Below are positions 17,468 through 25,719 of a DNA stretch of 64,000 nucleotides, one piece after another. Under the pieces are notes generated by a model. It saw nothing but the letters and a program-made list of their open reading frames with translations, was not told the origin of the DNA and did not search any database. Made by a program: the position numbers and the translations under genes. Where the stretch lies: NCBI GenBank assembly GCA_029572955.1, contig JAKPQE010000034.1, positions 1-64,000 on the forward strand, read 5' to 3'. How positions within the stretch are numbered: the first letter of the stretch is position 1; each line of letters opens with the position of its first letter. Source of the DNA: Pseudomonadota bacterium. GTDB lineage: Bacteria > Pseudomonadota > Alphaproteobacteria > Rhizobiales > JAKPQE01.

Positions 17468-19768
17468 ATGACAGGAACGTTGAAACGCCTGCTGACCTTC
17501 TCGGCAATCGCCGGGATGGGTCTCGCGTTCGTGGGCTCGGCTTTCGCGGCCGAAACCCTCGACCAAGTAATGAAGCGCCGCGGCCTCACCGAAAAGGACG
17601 TTCTCGCGGCGGCCAAGACCTACACCCCGACCGGTGGACGCGACGAGTTCATCGTCTTCTCGTCGGGCGGCCAGAGCGGCCAGGTCCTGGTTTACGGCAT
17701 CCCCTCGATGCGCATCCTGAAGTACATCGCCGTGTTCACGCCGGAGCCGTGGCAGGGCTATGGCTTCGACGATGAATCGAAGGCAGTGCTGGCCCAGGGC
17801 CGTATCGACGGCAAGGACATCAATTACGGCGACACCCACCATCCCGCCATCTCGGAAACCAATGGCGAGCTGGACGGCGAGTGGTTGTTCATCAACGACA
17901 AGGCCAACCCGCGTATCGCCGTCATCGATCTGAAGGACTTCGAGACCAAGCAGATCGTCGTCAATCCGATCATGAAGTCGGAACACGGCGGCGCCTTCGT
18001 CACCCCGAACACGGACTACGTGATCGAGGCGACGCAGTATGCCGGCCCGTTCACCAACGACTACGTGCCGCTCTCGGAGTTCAACGAGAAGTATCGCGGC
18101 GCGGTGACGTACTGGAAGTTCGATCGTGAGAAGGGCCGCATCGATGCGGCGAAGTCGTTCTCGGTCGAGCTGCCGCCGTACAGCCAGGACCTTTCGGACG
18201 CCGGCAAGCTGGATTCCGACGGCTGGTCGTTCACCAACTCCTTCTGCACCGAGCGTTACGTCGGTGGCATCGAGAGCGGTCGCCCGCCCTTCGAGGCCGG
18301 CTGCTCGCAGAAGGACACCGACTTCCTCCATGTCATCAACTGGAAGAAGGCGGCTGAACTCGTCGCGGCCGGCAAGGCCCAGAGGATCAACGATCACGAC
18401 GTGCTGTCGATCGAGACCGCCGTTGCCGAAGGTATCCTCTACCTGATCCCCGAGCCGAAGAGCCCGCACGGCGTCGACGTCTCCCCGGACGGCAAGTACA
18501 TCATCGTCGCCGGCAAGCTCGACACCCATGCGTCGGTCTACGAGTTCTCGAAGATCAAGGCGCTCATCGACGCCAAGGACTTCGCCGACAAGGATCCGTA
18601 CGGTATCCCCATCCTCGACCTGAAGAAGTCGCTGCACACCCAGGTGCAGGTGGGCCTCGGCCCGCTTCACAACCAGTACGACTCCAAGCCGTGCGTGGTC
18701 TATACGTCGATCTACGTCGACAGCCAGGTGACGAAGTGGGACTACTGCGAGGGCAAGGTCCTCGACAAGATCTCGGTCCACTACAACATCGGCCATCTGA
18801 TGAGCATGGAAGGCGAGTCGACGAAGCCCAAGGGCCATTACCTCGTCTCGCTGAACAAGCTGTCGATCGACCGCTTCAACCCGGTCGGCCCGCTGCATCC
18901 GCAGAACCATCAGCTCATCGACATCTCGAACGACAAGATGGAACTGCTCTACGACATGCCGCTGCCGCTCGGCGAGCCGCACTATGCGACCGCGATCGCG
19001 GCCGACAAGCTGCAGCCGAAGGTGCGTTACCAGACCGGTTGGGACAGCCGCACGGACCAGAAGTCCGAGTTCCGTACCCTGCCGGGCCGCGAGCGCATCG
19101 AGCGTACGGGTGACGGCACCGTCCACGTCTACGGCACTCTGATCCGGTCGCACATCACGCCGGAAATCATCGACGTCGAGGAAGGCGAGACCGTTTCGCT
19201 GCACTTCACCAACGTCGAGCGTGCCCAGGACGAGACCCACGGCTTTGCCCTTCGGGCTCACAACGTGAACCTGTCGGTCGAGCCGGGCAAGACCGTTTCG
19301 GCGACCTTCAAGGCCGAAAAGGCCGGCGTCTATCCGTACTACTGCACCGAGTTCTGCTCGGCGCTGCATCTCGAGATGCAGGGCTATCTGCTGATCCGTC
19401 CGAAGGGCGTGGCGGCGGAAGGTGCGGCGCTCAAGGAAGGCCAGGTGTATGCGGAAGAGGACTACACCAAGCAGGTGAAGACCAACACCGACACGCAGGC
19501 CGTCATCGACAGCGTCGTCGAATACATCACCCAGCGGAACTTCAAGGACTTCCCGACGGTCGTCGCGCTCGTCGAGGACGCCACCGACCAGCTCAACTTC
19601 GCGGCCGACGCCAAGAAGAAGATGGAAGACTTCGCTGGCGCCAAGGACTGGCAGAACGCGACCCTGTGGGCCCAGCAGTGGTTCCAGTATCAGGTCAAGG
19701 CGGCCGACATCGGCCTGCGTGCCAAGACCTACCTGGACCAGAACGGTGCCAAGGTGGTCGGCAAGTAA
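17468..19768 (+). CDS. nosZ: NosZ, clade II (atypical) nitrous oxide reductase
   Basis: 766 residues. The signal peptide (hydrophobic about 8-28, cleavage after AFA) has no twin arginine, so export is by Sec, a mark of clade II NosZ. The CuZ-binding beta-propeller shows GDTHHPAISET at about D122-H125; clade I enzymes have DXHHXH. The C-terminal cupredoxin carries CuA ligands C626, C630, H634 and M637. It reduces N2O to N2 in the periplasm. After the CuA domain comes a helical tail of about 110 residues without a haem motif. Start 17468 has AGGGGC upstream. The cluster lacks nosR and has nosB, G and H, which agrees with clade II. Confidence 0.97.
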   Translation: MTGTLKRLLTFSAIAGMGLAFVGSAFAAETLDQVMKRRGLTEKDVLAAAKTYTPTGGRDEFIVFSSGGQSGQVLVYGIPSMRILKYIAVFTPEPWQGYGFDDESKAVLAQGRIDGKDINYGDTHHPAISETNGELDGEWLFINDKANPRIAVIDLKDFETKQIVVNPIMKSEHGGAFVTPNTDYVIEATQYAGPFTNDYVPLSEFNEKYRGAVTYWKFDREKGRIDAAKSFSVELPPYSQDLSDAGKLDSDGWSFTNSFCTERYVGGIESGRPPFEAGCSQKDTDFLHVINWKKAAELVAAGKAQRINDHDVLSIETAVAEGILYLIPEPKSPHGVDVSPDGKYIIVAGKLDTHASVYEFSKIKALIDAKDFADKDPYGIPILDLKKSLHTQVQVGLGPLHNQYDSKPCVVYTSIYVDSQVTKWDYCEGKVLDKISVHYNIGHLMSMEGESTKPKGHYLVSLNKLSIDRFNPVGPLHPQNHQLIDISNDKMELLYDMPLPLGEPHYATAIAADKLQPKVRYQTGWDSRTDQKSEFRTLPGRERIERTGDGTVHVYGTLIRSHITPEIIDVEEGETVSLHFTNVERAQDETHGFALRAHNVNLSVEPGKTVSATFKAEKAGVYPYYCTEFCSALHLEMQGYLLIRPKGVAAEGAALKEGQVYAEEDYTKQVKTNTDTQAVIDSVVEYITQRNFKDFPTVVALVEDATDQLNFAADAKKKMEDFAGAKDWQNATLWAQQWFQYQVKAADIGLRAKTYLDQNGAKVVGK

Positions 19769-19790
19769 TTGCCGCTCCAGCGGAATGCAG

Positions 19791-19816
19791 GAAGGGGGCG
19801 GGCAACTGCCCCCTTC
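19791..19816 (+). terminator. Stem-loop after nosZ
   Basis: Perfect 9-bp stem GAAGGGGGC/GCCCCCTTC with an 8-nt loop, followed by TCTCCT. It lies just after the nosZ stop and before the cytochrome gene, so it probably attenuates read-through and keeps nosZ mRNA high. Confidence 0.65.
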
Positions 19817-19844
19817 TCTCCTAAAGCACGAAGGACCCGATGAA

Positions 19845-20579
19845 ATGACCGCAATCCGACGCTTTTCGAGCCTGGCTCTCGCCGCCGCAATCGGCCTCGC
19901 ACTGCCGACCATCGCCCTGGCGCAGGGTGCGCCCGCCGGCGAACCGGCCGCCGCCGCAACGGACGCCGCGCCCGCAAAGAAGGAAAAGCATCCGGGCGAA
20001 AAACTCTATCTCAGGAAGACCTGCATCGCCTGCCACGGCAAGGGCGGCGTGCTCTCCATTCAGGACTATCCCAATGTCGCCGGGCAGCAGGAAAAATACA
20101 TGCTGCGCCAGATCGCCGACATTCTCGAGGGCAAGCGCGTCGGCAGTCCCGATGCGACCGGCAACCCGCGCGCCGAGGGCATGAAAGGTGCTCTCGTGAC
20201 ACCGACGGGCGAGCGCCGCATCACCGACGACGAAATCAAGGAGATCGTCTCCTGGCTCGCCTCGCTGGCTCCGGCCTCGCCGAAGGCGCCCGAGACGCCG
20301 ATCGATCCGGCGCGCCTCGCCCAGGGTGCGGACGACTACAAGAAGGGCAAATGCCAGACCTGCCACGGTGTCGACGGCAAGAAGCCGACCTCGCCGCTCT
20401 ACCCGTTCATCGCGGGCCAGAAGGCGAGCTACATCACGACGCAGATCAAGGACATGCGCGACGGTTTGCGCAACAATGGCTCATCCAAGCTGATGTTGCC
20501 GTTCATCAAGAAGCTCGACGACGAGACGATCGGTCGGATCGCCGACTATCTCTCGCAGGTCGACCGTAACCAGCCCTGA
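19845..20579 (+). CDS. Dihaem c4-type cytochrome of the nos cluster (first)
   Basis: 244 residues: Sec signal (cleavage after ALA, about residue 24), then two cytochrome c domains with CIACH and CQTCH, each followed by family stretches (PNVAGQQEKYML, PFIAGQKASYITTQI). This is the c4 pattern of two fused monohaem domains. In Wolinella-type nos clusters two cytochromes (NosC1, NosC2) carry electrons from NosGH towards NosZ; these two genes probably have the same job, though here they lie directly behind nosZ and are dihaem. AAGGA precedes the ATG at 19845. Confidence 0.9.
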   Translation: MTAIRRFSSLALAAAIGLALPTIALAQGAPAGEPAAAATDAAPAKKEKHPGEKLYLRKTCIACHGKGGVLSIQDYPNVAGQQEKYMLRQIADILEGKRVGSPDATGNPRAEGMKGALVTPTGERRITDDEIKEIVSWLASLAPASPKAPETPIDPARLAQGADDYKKGKCQTCHGVDGKKPTSPLYPFIAGQKASYITTQIKDMRDGLRNNGSSKLMLPFIKKLDDETIGRIADYLSQVDRNQP

Positions 20580-20623
20580 TCCCCCCGGAACCACAAGGGC
20601 CGGACAAGCAAAGGACGAAATCG

Positions 20624-21385
20624 ATGATCAAGAGCAGCAAGATTGCACTCCTCGCGGCGGCCGGCGCCATGGCGCTGACGATGTCGGCGGCCAAGGCCTG
20701 GAACGAGGGCGGCGGCGAGCAGGACGAAGCGACGGTGATGTACCAGACCTTCAAGGACAAGACGCCGGAAGAGATGGAAAAGGTCCGCGCCGACGGCCTC
20801 GCCGTCTACGAGGTCTGTTCGGCCTGCCACCTGCCGGAAGGCTGGGGCTCGACGGACGGCACGTTCCCGCAGATTGCCGGCCAGCATGCCGACGTGATCA
20901 TCAAGCAGCTCGCCGACATTCGCGCTCTCAACCGCGACAATCCGACGATGTACCCGTTCGCCCTGCCGAAGGAGATCGAGGCGGTGGCGCCGGAAGTCGG
21001 CGGTGGTCCTTACGCGATCGCGGCGGTCGCCTACTACATCCAGCAGCTCAAGATGAACCCGGAGCCGGGCGTTGGCGCCGGTGACGACCTCGAGCACGGC
21101 GCGCAGCTCTACAAGGACAACTGCGTGCGCTGCCATGGCGAGCAGGGTGAAGGCAACGACGCGAAGTACTTCCCGCGCATCCAGGGCCAGCACTACGAAT
21201 ACCTGCTGCGCCAGTACGTCTGGATCAAGGAAGGCAAGCGCCGCAACGCCAATCCGGACATGGTGGAGCAGATCAAGAACTTCACCGACAAGGATACCAA
21301 GGCGGTCCTCGACTACGTGTCGCGCCTGAAGGCGCCGGCCGATCTGGTCGCGCCGGTCGGCTACATCAACCCGGACTTCGATTGA
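20624..21385 (+). CDS. Dihaem c4-type cytochrome of the nos cluster (second)
   Basis: 253 residues: signal peptide ending near AKA (residue 25), then two haem c sites, CSACH and CVRCH, with c4-like FPQIAGQHADVIIKQL and FPRIQGQHYEYLLRQY stretches. It is a diverged relative of the preceding gene and is probably periplasmic. The two cytochromes likely form a relay from the NosGH quinol dehydrogenase to the CuA site of NosZ; the order of transfer is not visible. Confidence 0.9.
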   Translation: MIKSSKIALLAAAGAMALTMSAAKAWNEGGGEQDEATVMYQTFKDKTPEEMEKVRADGLAVYEVCSACHLPEGWGSTDGTFPQIAGQHADVIIKQLADIRALNRDNPTMYPFALPKEIEAVAPEVGGGPYAIAAVAYYIQQLKMNPEPGVGAGDDLEHGAQLYKDNCVRCHGEQGEGNDAKYFPRIQGQHYEYLLRQYVWIKEGKRRNANPDMVEQIKNFTDKDTKAVLDYVSRLKAPADLVAPVGYINPDFD

Positions 21386-21415
21386 TCGGCAACGATCCGA
21401 CACTGCGCTGATCGA

Positions 21416-21441
21416 CGACCCGCCCGATAGGGGGCGGGTCG
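21416..21441 (+). terminator. Stem-loop between second cytochrome gene and nosB
   Basis: 10-bp GC stem (CGACCCGCCC with GGGCGGGTCG) and a 6-nt loop, no U-run. Like the hairpins after norB, napA and nosZ, it separates redox-protein genes from assembly or membrane genes. Confidence 0.6.
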
Positions 21442-21452
21442 GCATAGCGGGT

Positions 21453-22655
21453 ATGGTTCAAATGACAGCGAAATCGCAGACCAAGCGCGAGGCGGTGGTC
21501 GTCTTCCTGACGACAGCGGCCATCGCCCTCCTCGTTGCCCTCTATTTCGTGCCGACCTGGTGGGTGGCGCTGACGGCACCGAACTATCCGCCGGAGGCGT
21601 TTCCGGACGGCGTGCGCATCAACTTCCACATGAACGGCGTCTTCAACGGCTGCCGCAAGGTGGAGAAGGCCGAGATCGAGGAAGACGTGGTGCTCGATTG
21701 CGTCCACGAGATGGACACGATCAACCACTTCGTCGGCATGTATCCGATTGCCGCCGGCGGCGTCGTCGAGAAGGCCTATTCGCCGTTCCTGTTCACCCTG
21801 CTCGGGGTGATGCTCGTCGGCTTCATGATCAAGAATCCGAAGGCGCGCGTCGGCGTGATGGCGGTCGGGTTCGGCGTGACGGCGGTGTGGATGTACCTCA
21901 CCATGTTCGGCAAGGACGGCATCGACTATCAGAACCACGGCTATGTCGCGGCGATGGTCACCTCGCTCGACCAGACGGAGTTCGAGAAGGAAGCCGCCGA
22001 GGAAGAGAATCTCCATCCGATCGTCGCCGAGCTCAGGCGCGCCATGCGTGGCGACACCGGCCAGGCGACGGAAAAGAAGCCGATCTCGGTGGCGACCGAG
22101 AAAAGCAAGGAAGACAACATCGCCGCCCTCCGGTCGACCTTCGAGAACGACCAGAAGCGCAAGCCCTCGGGCGAGCAGCTCGCCTGGAACGGCAGCAATC
22201 TGCAGATCCTCGACTGGCACTACGAGAAGAGCCTCGGCCGCTGGTTCAACAATCCCGCCGAGATCGGCCCGATGGTGGCGACCACCAGCCTCGTCGCGCA
22301 CATCCTGTTCTGGGTGATCCTCGCGGGCATGGTGTTCCTGCTCGTCGCGGCCTGGCGTACCGGCAGCCTGCTCTACTGGCTGCTGGTCGTCGTCCCGATG
22401 CTGCTGCCGGTGTTCTTCATCATGGAATACTCGGCCTGGCTCTGGTGGTATGGCCACAGTCTCAACGAAATGGGCGCCTTCACGCTGAAGCCGTTCATGC
22501 CGACCGTGTTCGGTCAGGGCAAGGTGGCGCAGTTCGCCACGCATTCATACCCGAACATCGGCTTCGGCCTGATGGTGGCATCTTCGGTGCTGCTGGCGCT
22601 TGCCGCGCTCATTCGCCTGAAGTCGCTTCGGGCGGAGAGAAACGGCGAGGATTGA
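21453..22655 (+). CDS. nosB: NosB, membrane protein specific to clade II nos clusters
   Basis: 400 residues with an N-terminal membrane helix (about 16-36), a soluble stretch with two cysteines (NGCRKVEKAEI, VLDCVHEMD), two helices near 108-150, a hydrophilic loop, and three to four C-terminal helices (about 280-395). Size, topology and position match NosB, which occurs only with clade II NosZ. Its exact role is not established. ATG at 21453 (alternative 21462) has only a weak ribosome site. nosD follows after 11 bases. Confidence 0.82.
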   Translation: MVQMTAKSQTKREAVVVFLTTAAIALLVALYFVPTWWVALTAPNYPPEAFPDGVRINFHMNGVFNGCRKVEKAEIEEDVVLDCVHEMDTINHFVGMYPIAAGGVVEKAYSPFLFTLLGVMLVGFMIKNPKARVGVMAVGFGVTAVWMYLTMFGKDGIDYQNHGYVAAMVTSLDQTEFEKEAAEEENLHPIVAELRRAMRGDTGQATEKKPISVATEKSKEDNIAALRSTFENDQKRKPSGEQLAWNGSNLQILDWHYEKSLGRWFNNPAEIGPMVATTSLVAHILFWVILAGMVFLLVAAWRTGSLLYWLLVVVPMLLPVFFIMEYSAWLWWYGHSLNEMGAFTLKPFMPTVFGQGKVAQFATHSYPNIGFGLMVASSVLLALAALIRLKSLRAERNGED

Positions 22656-22666
22656 GGACGGTTCCA

Positions 22667-23989
22667 ATGCGTCCCCCCGGCGCACGGTTCCTGACAACGC
22701 TCACGGTCGCGGCCCTCGCTGCGGCCGCGGCCGTTGCCGCGCCGACCCCGACGGCCGAGATCCGCCAGCTCCAGCCAATCCTCGACGAGGCCGAGGAGAA
22801 CGCCGTCGTGCTGCTCGAGCCGGGCCTCTATGCCGGCCCGGTCGTCGTCACCAAGCCGATGCTGATCGACGGCGGCAACGAGGTCACCATCGACGGCGGC
22901 GGCGTCGGCACGGTGGTCACGCTGGAGACCGACGGCGCGACGATCCGGCGGGTGCGCATCGTCGGCTCGGGCGAGTCGCACAACGACATCGATGCCGGCG
23001 TGCGGGTCTCGGGCGATTCCAACAACGTCAAGGAACTGGTCATCGAGGACTGCCTGTTCGGCGTCGACCTGCAGCAGTCGGACAGCAATGTCGTGCGCCG
23101 CAACCGGATCACCTCCAAGGCGGACAGCGGCCTCGGCGTCAAGGGCGACGCGGTGCGGCTCTGGTACAGCCGCTACAACGTGGTCGAGGAGAATACGGTC
23201 TCCGGCTCGCGCGACATGGTCGTGTGGTACTCGGAAGACAACACGATCGCCCGCAACCGGATCAGCGGCGGCCGTTACGGCCTGCACTTCATGTATTCGA
23301 AGTACAACCTCGTCGAGGGCAATACGATCGATGGCAATTCGGTCGGCATCTTCCTCATGTATTCCGACGACATCGTGGTGCGCGGCAATCGCATGTTCAA
23401 GGCGCTCGGGCCGACCGGCGTCGGCCTCGGCCTCAAGGAGACGAGCGGCGTCGAGATCACCGACAACGAGATGCTCTACAACGCGACCGGCATCTATCTC
23501 GACGTCTCGCCGTTCCAGCCGGACACCACCAACAAGATCCTGAGGAACGAGATCGCGTTCAACTCGACCGGCGTGCTGTTCCTCAACGACTGGACCGGCA
23601 ATATCTTCGAGGAGAACCGGTTCGCCAACAACATCAAGCAGGTGTCGGTGAACGAGTTCGCCGGAGCGGCGCGCAACACCTGGAACAACAACTACTGGGA
23701 CGACTACGAGGGCTTCGACCGCGACAATGATGGCATCGGCGACAAGCCGCATACCATGATGGTCTATGCGGACCGGCTGTGGATGGACGTGCCGAACGCC
23801 TCGTTCTTCAAGGGGACGCCGCTTCTGGCGGCGCTCGACCTCCTGGAGCGGCTGGCACCGTTCACCGATCCGATCGTCATGCTCAAGGACGACAACCCGC
23901 ATGTGCGCGAGGATGTCGGCCCGCGCGACGACGCGGCCAAGGATGCCAAGAAGGAGCGCGTCAATCCGTTCGGGCTCGAAACCGACTGA
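22667..23989 (+). CDS. nosD: NosD, periplasmic copper-assembly beta-helix protein
   Basis: 440 residues: signal peptide to about residue 25, then a right-handed parallel beta-helix built of CASH/PbH1 repeats (for example VVEENTVSG, TIARNRISG, LVEGNTIDG, IVVRGNRMF) to about residue 330, with the YWDDYEGFDRDNDGIGD motif near 345-365. NosD works with the ABC transporter NosFY in maturing the CuZ site of NosZ. The last 30 residues are charged and linker-like. The ATG at 22667 follows GAGGACGG. Confidence 0.95.
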   Translation: MRPPGARFLTTLTVAALAAAAAVAAPTPTAEIRQLQPILDEAEENAVVLLEPGLYAGPVVVTKPMLIDGGNEVTIDGGGVGTVVTLETDGATIRRVRIVGSGESHNDIDAGVRVSGDSNNVKELVIEDCLFGVDLQQSDSNVVRRNRITSKADSGLGVKGDAVRLWYSRYNVVEENTVSGSRDMVVWYSEDNTIARNRISGGRYGLHFMYSKYNLVEGNTIDGNSVGIFLMYSDDIVVRGNRMFKALGPTGVGLGLKETSGVEITDNEMLYNATGIYLDVSPFQPDTTNKILRNEIAFNSTGVLFLNDWTGNIFEENRFANNIKQVSVNEFAGAARNTWNNNYWDDYEGFDRDNDGIGDKPHTMMVYADRLWMDVPNASFFKGTPLLAALDLLERLAPFTDPIVMLKDDNPHVREDVGPRDDAAKDAKKERVNPFGLETD

Positions 23990-24019
23990 CGCGGCTTCCC
24001 AGTCAAACGAGAAATTGTG

Positions 24020-24751
24020 ATGGCTAAGCAACTGACCCCCAGGCAACAGAAAGAGCGGCGCACGCTGCTGCTCTCGGCGCTGGCCGGCTCGGCGACGGTG
24101 GCGTTGTCGCTGATGGGCTACATCCCGGTGCTGAAGACGCTGGCGGCGCGGCTGCGCCCGCCGGGCGCGCTCGCCGAGAAGGCGTTCCTGGCCTCCTGCA
24201 TCAAGTGCGGCCAGTGCGTTCAGGTCTGCCCGGTCGAGGCGATCAAGCTCGCCGATGCCGGCGACGGCTTCGGTATCGGCGTTCCCTATATCGATGCGCG
24301 GGCGCAGGCCTGCGACTTCTCCTGCGACGCGGTGCAGTGCGTGCTCGCCTGTCCGACCGGAGCGCTCACCCACGAGATCGACAAGAAGGAACAGGTCCGC
24401 ATGGGCCTTGCCCGGCTCGACCGTCCGGACGTCTGCCTCGCCCGCCTCGGCCAGGGCTTCAAGGGCGTGGCGCGCGACATCGGCCTGCACCGCTATGTCG
24501 AGGTCGACCGCTGGAATCCGATCGGCATCGCCGATCACCCCTATGATCTGGAACTGTGCGATCTCTGCGTGCGGGAGTGCCCGATCGAGAATGCCATCTC
24601 CCTCGAACCGATGTCCGACGACCCGGCCGACAAGCGGCGCACGCCGGTCGTGCACGAGGCCTGCGTCGGCTGCGGCATGTGCGAGATGATCTGTCCGGTG
24701 GACCCGGCGGCCATCGTCATCGACGAACGCAAGGTGTGGGGGCAGGCATGA
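24020..24751 (+). CDS. nosG: NosG, NapG-type iron-sulfur protein
   Basis: 243 residues: an N-terminal hydrophobic segment (about 17-35, possibly signal or anchor; basic QQKERRTLL before it, not a clear Tat motif) and four [4Fe-4S] clusters: CIKCGQCVQVCP, CSCD..CVLACP-type, CDLCVRECP and CVGCGMCEMICP. It is a paralogue of NapG and pairs with NosH as a quinol dehydrogenase. In Epsilonproteobacteria NosGH is thought to feed electrons from menaquinol to N2O reduction. The ATG at 24020 is preferred over GTG 24017. It overlaps nosH (ATGA). Confidence 0.9.
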   Translation: MAKQLTPRQQKERRTLLLSALAGSATVALSLMGYIPVLKTLAARLRPPGALAEKAFLASCIKCGQCVQVCPVEAIKLADAGDGFGIGVPYIDARAQACDFSCDAVQCVLACPTGALTHEIDKKEQVRMGLARLDRPDVCLARLGQGFKGVARDIGLHRYVEVDRWNPIGIADHPYDLELCDLCVRECPIENAISLEPMSDDPADKRRTPVVHEACVGCGMCEMICPVDPAAIVIDERKVWGQA

Positions 24752-25719
24752 GGTACTGGCTCGATTCACTCCGCATGATGCTCGGCGCCGAGCCGCAACG
24801 GCTCGACTACACCGAGGCCGCGAAGGCCCAGCACGACTTCAAGGCCGAACCGGAGCAGCGCAAGCTGCGCGTCGCGGCGATCCGCGAGGAGCTCGCCCAC
24901 AAGCAGACGAGCTACAAGTGGCGCAAGTGGCGCTGGTCGTCGATCATCATCATCAATGTCCTGTTCGTGATTTCCTACTGGTTCGACGTGCAGCTCGTCG
25001 AGGGCGCGCTGACCGCGTCGCGTTTCATCGGCTTCCACATGGCCGATCTCAACGCCGCCCTGCAGGTGGTGCTGGCCCAGAAGGAAATCCTCATCAACCT
25101 CGTCATCGGCATCGTGACGGTCGGCTTCCTGTGGTGGCTCGCCGGCGGGCGCAGCTTCTGCTCGTGGGCGTGCCCGTACCATCTCGTCGCCGAATTCGCC
25201 GAGATGATCCACCTGAAGCTCGCCGACAAGAAAATCGTCGAGGACCATCCGCTCGACCGGCGCCTCAGGATCGTGCTCTGGATCGTCTTCGCGGTGCTCG
25301 CCTTCGTCACCGGCTATACGGTGTTCGAAACGATCTCGCCGGTCGGCATCCTGTCGCGCGCGCTGATCTATGGCGGCGGCCTCGCCCTCATCTGGGTGGC
25401 GGTGCTGCTCCTGATCGAGATCTTCTACATTCGCCGCTTCTGGTGCCGTTACATCTGCCCGATCGGGCTGACCTATGGCATCGTCGGCAGTGCCGGATCG
25501 CCGGTGCATGTGGAATACCTGCTCGAGAACTGCCTGCATGAAGGCGAGTGCCGAAAAGTTTGCCTTGTGCCGCATGTGCTCGAAATAACCAAGAAGGGGC
25601 GCGCGCACGACGTGAAGGTCGCGGTCGGCGCCGATTGCACACGCTGCGGCATGTGCATCGAGGCCTGCCCGACGGGCGCGCTCAACTTCAAGATCAAGGG
25701 GCTCGGAGACCTGCTGTGA
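24748..25719 (+). CDS. nosH: NosH, NapH-type membrane quinol dehydrogenase
   Basis: 323 residues with about four membrane helices, CX3CP motifs CSWACP and CRYICP, and a C-terminal cluster region (CLHEGECRKVC, CTRCGMCIEACP). The N-terminal 60 residues are a charged cytoplasmic extension not seen in NapH of this window. Together with NosG it should oxidise quinol; nearby menA suggests menaquinol. It overlaps nosG (ATGA) and nosF (GTGA), so nosGHF are tightly coupled. Confidence 0.9.
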   Translation: MRYWLDSLRMMLGAEPQRLDYTEAAKAQHDFKAEPEQRKLRVAAIREELAHKQTSYKWRKWRWSSIIIINVLFVISYWFDVQLVEGALTASRFIGFHMADLNAALQVVLAQKEILINLVIGIVTVGFLWWLAGGRSFCSWACPYHLVAEFAEMIHLKLADKKIVEDHPLDRRLRIVLWIVFAVLAFVTGYTVFETISPVGILSRALIYGGGLALIWVAVLLLIEIFYIRRFWCRYICPIGLTYGIVGSAGSPVHVEYLLENCLHEGECRKVCLVPHVLEITKKGRAHDVKVAVGADCTRCGMCIEACPTGALNFKIKGLGDLL

